Shown one piece after another: positions 1-5,533 of a stretch of 7,802 bases of DNA (position 1 is its first letter; each line of letters opens with the position of its first letter). The stretch lies in assembly GCA_003142915.1 (NCBI GenBank), contig PLNZ01000236.1:1-7802 (forward strand). Direction: 5' to 3'. Made by a program: the position numbers and the translations under genes. The stretch comes from Ignavibacteriales bacterium (GTDB lineage Bacteria; Bacteroidota; Ignavibacteria; Ignavibacteriales; Ignavibacteriaceae). The notes below the pieces were generated by a model. It saw only the letters and a list, made by a program, of their open reading frames with translations, searched no databases and had not been told where the DNA came from.

Positions 1-1289
1 GCGGTCACTCGATGCCGCGGATTGCCCATGCCAAGGATCTGACAGGCCGGGAAGTTGAACGTGCTTTAATTTCACAAGTTAGCAGTATTGACAATGTAAC
101 GATAATTGAGAACACTATTGCCATAGACCTGATTACTGAACATAATGTTCAGAAATTGAAAGACTCGCCTTTGAAAAATAGAAACTGTTGGGGAGTTTAT
201 GCTTTAAATTGTGAAACTAACGAGTTGATTAAAATTTCATCTAAAACAACTATTCTTTCGACAGGTGGAGTAGGACAGGTATATCTACATACTACTAACC
301 CGAAAATAGCGACAGGCGATGGATTTGCTATGGCATACAGGGCCGGCGCAAAAATAGGAAACATGGAATTTGTGCAGTTTCATCCTACAGCCTTTTATAA
401 TTCTGTTCAGGGAGACAATTTCACCGCCCCTTCATTTTTAATTTCAGAGGCAGTTCGTGGGTTTGGTGGAATACTGCGTACATTAGACGGCAGTGAGTTT
501 ATAAGTAAATACGATTCACGTAAAGAACTAGCTCCAAGGGATATTGTTGCGCGTGCAATTGATAATGAGTTGAAAAAACGCGGGGACGATCATGTATATT
601 TAGATATAACTCACAAGAACAAAGATGATATTCTTGAACATTTTCCAAATATTTACAATAATTGCTTAAAATTGGGTATAGATATTGCTAAGGAATATAT
701 ACCGGTTGTTCCTGCTGCACATTATTGCTGCGGAGGCGTAGTTGTGGATGAGTTTTCAAGAACATCCTTAAGAGGGCTTTATGCCTGCGGTGAAGTAAGT
801 ATGACAGGCGTTCACGGCGCCAACAGGCTTGCAAGCAATTCACTTCTGGAAGCGGTTGTTTTTGCCGAAAGAGCTTCAATTAATATTAAAGAATTCTTAA
901 TTAAATTTTCAGGTACAATCCCGGATATTCCTGACTGGGATGATTCCGGCACGCTTTCTTCAGATGAAAAAGTTTTAATAACCCACAGTTCAAGGGTAGT
1001 TAAACAGGTTATGTGGGATTATGTAGGCATTGTAAGATCAAATCTCAGGTTGCAGCGGGCAGAGCAGAGGATTCACAATATTTTCGTGGAGACCGAAGAA
1101 CTTTACCGTAAGACAAAAGTATTTGAAGATATCCTGGAGTTAAGAAATATAGTTGCATGCTCACATATTATTATTAAATCGGCTAAAAAAAGAAAAGAGA
1201 GCAGAGGTTTGCATTATACTTTGGATTATCCATTAATGCTGCCGGATAATAAGGCGAAGGATACTATTTTAAAAAATTATAATCCTTGA
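1..1289 (+). CDS. nadB: L-aspartate oxidase, 5' end cut by the window edge
   Basis: This FAD enzyme oxidises L-aspartate to iminoaspartate, the first step of de novo NAD synthesis; NadA then makes quinolinate. The frame is open from base 3 and begins Gly-His-Ser, so the ATG at base 12 is internal and not the start. About 110 N-terminal residues, including the FAD dinucleotide-binding loop, lie outside the window. Visible family blocks, in order, are RIAHAKDLTGREVE, the STGGVGQVY FAD segment, QFHPTAF (His at 381-383), LAPRDIVARAID (Arg at 537-539), PAAHYCCGGV (His at 720-722), GEVSMTGVHGANRLASNSL (Arg at 825-827) and the C-terminal helical block MWDYVGIVR to RKESRGLHYTLDYP. The His and Arg residues sit where the fumarate-reductase-like family keeps its catalytic and substrate-binding residues. 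The RKESRG...HYTLDYP tail separates it from succinate dehydrogenase and fumarate reductase flavoproteins. The visible length matches the same part of E. coli NadB, so the 3' end is intact. nadA and nadC are not in the window. Confidence 0.97.
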   Translation, partial: GHSMPRIAHAKDLTGREVERALISQVSSIDNVTIIENTIAIDLITEHNVQKLKDSPLKNRNCWGVYALNCETNELIKISSKTTILSTGGVGQVYLHTTNPKIATGDGFAMAYRAGAKIGNMEFVQFHPTAFYNSVQGDNFTAPSFLISEAVRGFGGILRTLDGSEFISKYDSRKELAPRDIVARAIDNELKKRGDDHVYLDITHKNKDDILEHFPNIYNNCLKLGIDIAKEYIPVVPAAHYCCGGVVVDEFSRTSLRGLYACGEVSMTGVHGANRLASNSLLEAVVFAERASINIKEFLIKFSGTIPDIPDWDDSGTLSSDEKVLITHSSRVVKQVMWDYVGIVRSNLRLQRAEQRIHNIFVETEELYRKTKVFEDILELRNIVACSHIIIKSAKKRKESRGLHYTLDYPLMLPDNKAKDTILKNYNP

Positions 1290-1428
1290 GTTAATTTGTG
1301 TTGTCTTGGTTACTCGCTGTTTTTTTTTGTTCTTACGGCATAGCCATTACGATGTGAGTGTCTTATCACATAGTGATCCCTTTGAAAGTAGTGAATGTTT
1401 TTACACTAAACACTGAGAATATATTGTT

Positions 1429-1458
1429 AAATTGTAGATGCTTAAAGCATTACAATTT
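1429..1458. terminator. Long hairpin between convergent nadB and ppx-type genes, possible terminator
   Basis: An 8-bp arm AAATTGTA (1429-1436) pairs with TACAATTT (1451-1458). Inside it, ATGCT (1438-1442) pairs with AGCAT (1446-1450), leaving one bulged G and a 3-nt loop. The right arm covers the stop codon (1450-1452) and last two sense codons of the minus-strand gene. Neither side has a proper T-run directly after the stem, so the terminator role is inferred from the convergent position and the near-perfect symmetry. A weaker hairpin lies nearby: ATGTGA (1352-1357) with TCACAT (1366-1371). A run of nine T at about 1320-1328 after nadB has no clear stem before it. Confidence 0.4.
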
Positions 1459-2373
1459 ATTTGTTAAATAATTAATTATAGCCCCGTATCTTATTCCCTT
1501 GGTACTTACTATTACTTCCGGAATATTAAGACATTCTATAAGAGCATGTAAAATACTTGTTCCTGCAAAAAGTACATCTTCACGTCCGCTTACCACGTTG
1601 CCGTATTTTGTTTTAATCTCATCCGGTGTAAGCTTTGAAAGCAACTCAACAAATATTCTTATTTCAGGCTTTGTTAAAATCGAGCCTTCAATTAAGGATT
1701 CATCATATTCTTTTATATTTTGTTTTATGCATGCTAAAGTGGTCGGAGTGCCTGCAATCGCTATCGTCTTACTGGCTATAATTTTATTATGATCTATTTC
1801 CGAGAATGTTTCTTTAACAAAATCTGTAAATTGTTTTATTTCCATCTCTTCCGGAGGTTGGCTCTTCAAAAATCTTTCAGTAAGACTTACCACTCCAACG
1901 GGGTAGCTGTTGCTGAAATTAATTTCATCTCTATTACCGAAAATAATTTCAGTACTGCCGCCGCCGATATCTATTACGAGATATTTAACTTCATCTGGAA
2001 AACTACTAATAGCGCCCAAATATGATAACCTGGCTTCATCTTTGCCGGTAACAATAGTTATATCCAAATCAAGTTCAGATTTAATTATTTTAACTAATTC
2101 CTCGGCATTGGATGCTAATCTAAAAGCGCTAGTAGCCGTTAAAATTACTTTATTACAAGAATATTCATCGATAATTTTTTTATATTCCGATAAAGATTTA
2201 AATAATAAATCTACTTTTTCTTGTTTAATAGAAGAATTTACCAATAACCCTTTACCGATTCTTGGAATTCTAAGCTCATCACGCAGAGTTTTAATGTGTT
2301 TTGAACTATTATCTATTTCCGCAATTAAAAGAAGAATAGTATTTGTACCTATATCTACCGAAGCAATAATCAT
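1450..2373 (-). CDS. Ppx/GppA family phosphatase (exopolyphosphatase-like)
   Basis: This is a member of the ASKHA-fold Ppx/GppA family, which hydrolyses terminal phosphate from polyphosphate or from pppGpp. It has 307 residues, the short two-domain N-terminal core, without the C-terminal HD-like domains of the roughly 500-residue E. coli Ppx and GppA. Motifs in order are phosphate-1 loop DIGTNT (7-12), ATSAFR (80-85), GKDEARLSYLG (110-120, with Glu113 at the expected catalytic position), phosphate-2 loop DIGGGSTE (135-142), the AGTPTTLA adenosine-type segment (207-214) and GREDVLFAGTSIL (263-275). The start MIIASVDIGTNT puts the first phosphate loop at the very N-terminus, as usual. The leader is almost pure A/T with no Shine-Dalgarno sequence. 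The motifs do not separate polyphosphate from pppGpp activity; short forms in other phyla include exopolyphosphatases. It is convergent with nadB and divergent from the membrane protein gene, so it is probably transcribed alone. Confidence 0.93.
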   Translation of the reverse strand: MIIASVDIGTNTILLLIAEIDNSSKHIKTLRDELRIPRIGKGLLVNSSIKQEKVDLLFKSLSEYKKIIDEYSCNKVILTATSAFRLASNAEELVKIIKSELDLDITIVTGKDEARLSYLGAISSFPDEVKYLVIDIGGGSTEIIFGNRDEINFSNSYPVGVVSLTERFLKSQPPEEMEIKQFTDFVKETFSEIDHNKIIASKTIAIAGTPTTLACIKQNIKEYDESLIEGSILTKPEIRIFVELLSKLTPDEIKTKYGNVVSGREDVLFAGTSILHALIECLNIPEVIVSTKGIRYGAIINYLTNKL

Positions 2374-2412
2374 AATTTTTTTTTATTTTTAATTTATCAA
2401 CTTAGTAATATT

Positions 2413-2949
2413 ATGAAAAATACAAATATCTTATCTAAAATATTTCTTTATTTATGTGCCCTGTCCGGTTTATTATGGATAGGAGGCTACTTCGCGCGCC
2501 TTATTTTAACCTATCAGTTGTTTGAAGATACTGATTTTATTCTTAAATCATTTCTAAATAATCAAAATCTTCCGGGTATTCTTATTATGCTTAATAGCGG
2601 GATTATTTTAACTTTCGTGCTGTATATTGTTTTTATAATTTCATTTATAGTTTTTCTTCTTACCGCTCATTTAAGTTTTAAAGAAAATGGGTGGTTATTT
2701 ATAATTACAATTTTGGTTCTAATAACTGCTCCTTTCGAGATTTACTTAATGACAATCGATCATAAGATTATTGACTTAATTTTATCGGGATTATTTAGTG
2801 TTAATGATATTTTGGATCTAATTATAAAAAGATTTAAAATTTTCGGAAGCTTTCCGATAATCGAACTTCTTTGTTATTTTGCCATAATATATCTATTCAT
2901 TTTCCAGCCGTTGAAAATGAGTAAGAATAAATCAGAACATGAAAATTAA
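2413..2949 (+). CDS. Integral membrane protein of unknown function
   Basis: I do not recognise this 178-residue protein. It shows four probable membrane helices at about residues 10-32, 62-84, 94-114 and 147-167. They are separated by a loop with acidic residues (EDTDF, 38-42) and a partly amphipathic stretch with basic RFK (140-142). The N-terminus is short and basic, and the C-terminal tail is charged (KMSKNKSEHEN). No metal-binding, transporter or catalytic motif is visible. Polar or charged residues inside or beside helices include Arg29, Glu109 and Glu151. The start ATG is 39 bp from the divergent phosphatase start and has no clear ribosome-binding site. The 3' end overlaps the next gene by 11 bases, so the two are probably translated together. 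The frame and hydrophobic pattern make it a real gene, but its role is open. Confidence 0.8.
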   Translation: MKNTNILSKIFLYLCALSGLLWIGGYFARLILTYQLFEDTDFILKSFLNNQNLPGILIMLNSGIILTFVLYIVFIISFIVFLLTAHLSFKENGWLFIITILVLITAPFEIYLMTIDHKIIDLILSGLFSVNDILDLIIKRFKIFGSFPIIELLCYFAIIYLFIFQPLKMSKNKSEHEN

Positions 2950-3211
2950 AGAAAAAGAATTTGAAGATATTATCCAGGATTTAAAATTGCTCGCATCACA
3001 ATTGGGAGCTGAAGTTAGATTTGAAAAAGGCGACTTTAAGGGAGGATACTGCCTGCTTAAAGAAAATAAAGTTATTGTTATAAATAAAATGGCAAATCTT
3101 CAAAGAAAAATTATGATCTTGTCAATGGCATTAAAGGAACTTGGGATAGACAAACTTTATTTGACTCCAAAAGTGAGAGAAATTATAAACGAAATGGCGG
3201 AACAAAAATGA
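2939..3211 (+). CDS. Small conserved-looking protein of unknown function, coupled to aroQ
   Basis: This soluble 90-residue protein has an N-terminal amphipathic helix (3-22), a probable beta hairpin with FEKGDFKGGYCLLKENKVIVIN (28-49), a helix starting at about residue 54 (LQRKIMILSMALKEL) and a closing segment DKLYLTPKVREII (71-83). The Gly-Gly-x-Cys followed by a short strand and Ile-Asn-Lys, and the YLTPKVRE ending, resemble small uncharacterised proteins I recall from several bacterial phyla; I cannot name the family. The single Cys38 directly after Gly35-Gly36 could matter but has no partner cysteines for a metal site. It overlaps the upstream membrane protein gene by 11 bases and shares ATGA with aroQ downstream, so translation of all three is likely coupled. 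It has no signal peptide or membrane helix. Confidence 0.85.
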   Translation: MKIKEKEFEDIIQDLKLLASQLGAEVRFEKGDFKGGYCLLKENKVIVINKMANLQRKIMILSMALKELGIDKLYLTPKVREIINEMAEQK

Positions 3212-3636
3212 AAATACTTGTATTAAACGGTCCTAATCTTAATCTACTCGGTTCAAGAGATAATAGCCACTATGGAAAACTTCCACTAAAAAAAATTGAA
3301 AAAAAGATACAGTCGGAATTTCCCGAAATTAAGTTTGAATTTTTCCAATCAAATCACGAAGGTGAATTAATTGAAAAAGTTCAAAATGCGGGGAGAATTT
3401 TTAACGGCTTAATAATAAATCCCGGCGGCTATGCACATTCTTCCGTAGCATTAAGAGATGCTTTAGCTGAATGCAGCGTACCTAAAGTAGAGGTTCACCT
3501 GTCTCATTTGGTTAACAGGGAAAATTTCAGACAAAATTTAATAACCGCTTCCGGCTGTAACGGCTACATTTCCGGCTTTCAAGAACATGGTTATTTAGCA
3601 GCAGTTTACTTGGTTAAAAAACTATCTGAAAAATAA
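3208..3636 (+). CDS. aroQ: 3-dehydroquinate dehydratase, type II
   Basis: This enzyme removes water from 3-dehydroquinate to give 3-dehydroshikimate, the third step of the shikimate pathway. The type II enzyme is a cytoplasmic dodecamer that works through an enolate and uses no lysine Schiff base. The 142-residue length is normal. Visible features are LNGPNLNLLGSR (6-17) with the catalytic lid Arg17 and Tyr22, the NHEGELI segment (49-55), INPGGYAHSSVALRDAL (70-86) and EVHLS (95-99) with the general-acid His97, followed by REN-FR (104-108), which contacts substrate. The C-terminal GYISGFQEHGY block also fits. Small departures are Gly74 where Ala is common and HLVN where NVHA is common; neither removes a known catalytic residue. 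The start ATG overlaps the previous stop as ATGA. The HAD gene follows 24 bases later. Other aro genes are absent from the window. Confidence 0.98.
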   Translation: MKILVLNGPNLNLLGSRDNSHYGKLPLKKIEKKIQSEFPEIKFEFFQSNHEGELIEKVQNAGRIFNGLIINPGGYAHSSVALRDALAECSVPKVEVHLSHLVNRENFRQNLITASGCNGYISGFQEHGYLAAVYLVKKLSEK

Positions 3637-3660
3637 AAACTGAATTAAAGAAAGTAAATC

Positions 3661-4344
3661 TTGATAAGAGCAGTAGTATTTGATTTAGATAATACACTTG
3701 TAGACTTTATGAAAATGAAGGAACGGGCAATAGAAGAAGCTATTCCCGCAATGATTGATTCCGGGCTTAAGCTTTCCAGTGAAGAAGCCGGTAAAATAAT
3801 AGATGGTATCTATAAAGAGCAGGGAATTGAGTACCAGCAGGTCTTTGATTTATTTTTACAAAGGGTTTTAAATAAAATTGATTATAAGATACTATCGGCT
3901 GGAATAGTCGCCTACCGCAGGGGCAGGGAAGCAGCATTAATCCCGTATCCCCATGTTTACCCGACACTTAACAAATTAATGAAAATGGGTATTAAAATGG
4001 GAATATTATCCGATGCTCCTGTAAAAGAAGCATGGTTAAGACTGGCATATCTTAATTTTCATCACATTTTCGATGTGGTAGTGACATTTGAGGATACTAA
4101 AATCAGGAAACCGGCTCCTGCTCCATTCGAAATGATCCTAAAAAAGCTCCAAATTCCCGCAAATGAAGTATTAATGGTAGGTGATTGGGTTGAAAGAGAC
4201 ATCGTGGGGGCAGCAAATGTTGGAATGAAAACTGCATTTGCCAAATATGGCGATACTTTTAATACTATTCAGCATAATGCGAATTATAAATTAAATGACA
4301 TTAGTGAAATAATTGATATTATTCTAAAAGAAAACGGTTTATAA
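3661..4344 (+). CDS. HAD superfamily hydrolase (phosphatase-like), TTG start
   Basis: This 227-residue Rossmann-fold hydrolase has all four HAD motifs. Motif I is FDLDNTLVD with nucleophile Asp8 and acid/base Asp10. Motif II is Ser117 in GILSDAP, motif III is Lys150 in IRKPAPAPFE, and motif IV is MVGDWVERDIVGA with Asp175 and Asp180 for Mg2+. The helical insert between motif I and motif II (about 16-95) makes it subclass I. The MKMKERAIEEAI cap start and the AYRRGREAALIPYPHV and VVTFEDTKIRKP stretches resemble the HAD group best known from archaea (TIGR02253-like), so a small phosphorylated metabolite is a likely substrate; I cannot say which one. TTG at 3661 is the chosen start: an in-frame TAA lies at 3655-3657, and the next ATG falls after the catalytic Asp residues. 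The leader has a weak AAAGAAAG. It probably belongs to the aroQ transcript. Confidence 0.93.
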   Translation: MIRAVVFDLDNTLVDFMKMKERAIEEAIPAMIDSGLKLSSEEAGKIIDGIYKEQGIEYQQVFDLFLQRVLNKIDYKILSAGIVAYRRGREAALIPYPHVYPTLNKLMKMGIKMGILSDAPVKEAWLRLAYLNFHHIFDVVVTFEDTKIRKPAPAPFEMILKKLQIPANEVLMVGDWVERDIVGAANVGMKTAFAKYGDTFNTIQHNANYKLNDISEIIDIILKENGL

Positions 4345-4436
4345 AATTTAATTAAACTAAACTTTTATTTAGAACAACAAATATTGATATTAAAGTTGCA
4401 ATTAGTTATTTTTCCTTCAAAATAATTTAAAGCCGG

Positions 4437-4832
4437 ATGAAGAATCTTTCAATTAAAAAGCTTTATTACTCAATTAGTGAAGTTAGTAAAATAACTGCTG
4501 TTGAACAGTATGTTCTACGATATTGGGAAACTGAATTTGAAGAATTAAAGCCACAGAAGAATCGAGCGGGAAACAGGATATATACTAACAAGGATATTCA
4601 ATTAGTTCTTCAAATTAAAAGTTTACTCCGGGAAAAAAAATATACTATTGAAGGAGCAAAAAAAATATTACAGAACTATATCCCTGAAATAGTTGTTCAG
4701 CATATTAATTCACCAAGTCAAACAGATATATACCCTGTTACTCATGCGGAAGTAAAAAAGGGAAAAGATTCAATAAAAAAAGATCTTGAAGAGATAAAAA
4801 AAATTATAGAATATTTAATAGCTAAATTATAA
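4437..4832 (+). CDS. MerR family transcriptional regulator
   Basis: This is a 131-residue DNA-binding protein. The N-terminal winged helix-turn-helix covers about residues 10-79: YYSISEVSKI (helix 1), YVLRYWETEFEELKP (15-residue recognition and start of wing), KNRAGNRIYTNKDI (wing, 41-54) and a second helical block ending YTIEGAKKILQ (69-79). The RYWE...L.P.KN..GNR pattern is typical of the compact MerR proteins common in Bacteroidota and relatives. The end (about 106-131, KDSIKKDLEEIKKIIEYLIAKL) is a short coiled coil, as expected for an antiparallel dimer. There is no cysteine, so a metal- or thiol-sensing role of the MerR or SoxR kind is unlikely. The effector and target promoters cannot be read from the sequence. 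No Shine-Dalgarno sequence precedes the ATG. The stop is 5 bases before tRNA-Pro, and one terminator serves both. Confidence 0.93.
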   Translation: MKNLSIKKLYYSISEVSKITAVEQYVLRYWETEFEELKPQKNRAGNRIYTNKDIQLVLQIKSLLREKKYTIEGAKKILQNYIPEIVVQHINSPSQTDIYPVTHAEVKKGKDSIKKDLEEIKKIIEYLIAKL

Positions 4833-4837
4833 TGTAA

Positions 4838-4911
4838 CGGAACGTGGCGCAGCCCGGTAGCGTACCTGAATGGGGTTCAGGTGGTCGTGGGTTCAAATCC
4901 CACCGTTCCGA
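4838..4911 (+). tRNA. tRNA-Pro, anticodon GGG
   Basis: The cloverleaf is complete. The acceptor arm CGGAACG pairs with CGTTCCG (4904-4910). The D stem GCGC pairs with GCGT around a loop with GG. The anticodon stem CCTGA (4865-4869) pairs with TCAGG (4877-4881), and the anticodon is GGG at 4872-4874, followed by G37. The variable region is 5 nt. The T stem GTGGG/CCCAC carries a TTCAAAT loop. The discriminator is A (4911). The C1-G72 pair and G37 are the normal identity marks of bacterial proline tRNA. No CCA follows, so the tail must be added by tRNA nucleotidyltransferase. The loop has A32 and U38. It should read CCC and CCU. It lies 5 bases after the merR stop codon. Confidence 0.98.
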
Positions 4912-4925
4912 CTCTAAAAAAACTT

Positions 4926-4952
4926 AGTCCCGATTATTAGTCGGGACTTTTT
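4926..4952 (+). terminator. Rho-independent terminator after tRNA-Pro
   Basis: AGTCCCGA (4926-4933) pairs perfectly with TCGGGACT (4941-4948) around a 7-nt loop, and TTTTT (4948-4952) follows, then ATTTT. It begins 15 bases after the tRNA and probably ends the merR-tRNA transcript. A run of seven A lies upstream (4915-4922 region), so the hairpin could also work on the minus strand, although no minus-strand gene needs it here. Confidence 0.93.
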
Positions 4953-5440
4953 ATTTTAAGAACTCTTGAACAGGTTTTGGGACTTTCATCATTCAACAAA
5001 CTTAATTCTTATATTAATCTCTTCCTTTATCTTAATTACTATAGCATGCCGGGTTAGTATCAAGCCACATAATAGTGTTACGAAATTATTACTATTTTAT
5101 TGCTGTTACATTCTCAACCTTAAATGTAAATATTTAATCATTAATAATTACATCTTCTATTTGTAAAGGTAATAATACATGATAATTTTTTCCTATATTT
5201 ATTTTAAAGTATTTTCATAAATCCCAATTGATAGATCTTGATCAGTAATATTATGGTTATTTAAACATGTATTTTAAATAGTATGCTTAATCTTTGTTTC
5301 ACTTGTAATATAAGTTTTAGTTTACCATCCGCTTGAAGGATTAAGTTGGGTTGCAACACAATTTTCTTTTTGAAACAAAAGAGTAAATTTTTATTTCTTT
5401 ATGAAAATTAGACGGTTATAGTTAAATTTATTTTTAATAA

Positions 5441-5472
5441 TTAAAAACCTGATAACCTTTAGTGGTTTTTAA
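5441..5472. repeat. Inverted repeat upstream of the lipoprotein gene
   Basis: A perfect 9-bp inverted repeat, TTAAAAACC and GGTTTTTAA, flanks a 14-nt spacer and ends 61 bases before the lipoprotein start. It could be a weak terminator, since a T5 tract lies within the right arm, or a regulator-binding site. The low G+C of the arms makes an RNA hairpin only moderately stable. The symmetry is seen directly; the function is inferred. Confidence 0.4.
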
Positions 5473-5521
5473 ATAAAAACTTTGAGAGGGTATAAACAAA
5501 GCTTCGGCTACAAAAATTAAA

Positions 5522-5526
5522 AGAGG
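5522..5526 (+). promoter_or_regulatory. Shine-Dalgarno sequence of the lipoprotein gene
   Basis: AGAGG sits 7 bases before the ATG at 5534. It is the clearest ribosome-binding site in the window, where most other genes have A/T-rich leaders without one. It supports this start and suggests stronger translation of the lipoprotein than of its neighbours. Confidence 0.65.
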
Positions 5527-5533
5527 TAATCTT

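Larger units (their letters stand above)
4959..5533. other. AT-rich intergenic region with no convincing gene
   Basis: Stops are frequent in all frames, and I find no credible coding sequence, tRNA or known riboswitch. The longest plus-strand open stretch (4966-5166) needs a TTG start and has no family motif. Visible structure includes the inverted repeat TTTGTTTCA (5293-5301) with TGAAACAAA (5371-5379), which encloses two small hairpins: ATCC/GGAT at 5327-5341 and GTTG/CAAC at 5345-5357. A second inverted repeat, TTAAAAACC (5441-5449) with GGTTTTTAA (5464-5472), follows. A small C(TTCG)G hairpin lies at 5500-5509. The last 60 bases probably hold the promoter and leader of the lipoprotein gene. 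An unrecognised small RNA is possible but unproven. Confidence 0.55.

Noticed and set aside
12..14. ATG at base 12 as the start of nadB
   Set aside because: The frame is open upstream to the window edge, and the residues before it (Gly-His-Ser) belong to a conserved NadB block. The true start is outside the window.
1290..1449. A small gene or RNA gene between nadB and the Ppx/GppA gene
   Set aside because: There is no open frame of useful length and no RNA family motif. Only small hairpins are visible.
1910..2392. A 160-codon open frame on the plus strand opposite the Ppx/GppA gene
   Set aside because: It is the antisense shadow of a gene with clear family motifs. Its translation is low-complexity (Ile, Ser, Leu) with no motif of its own.
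4912..4914. Genomically encoded CCA tail of tRNA-Pro
   Set aside because: The bases after the discriminator A are CTC, so CCA is not encoded.
4966..5166. A 66-codon open frame with a TTG start after the tRNA terminator, with a hydrophobic translation
   Set aside because: There is no ribosome-binding site and no family motif. The hydrophobic look comes from T-rich DNA, and it begins right after a terminator.
4890..5533. Integrated element with an attachment site in the tRNA-Pro 3' end
   Set aside because: I see no second copy of the tRNA 3' end in the window and no integrase gene.
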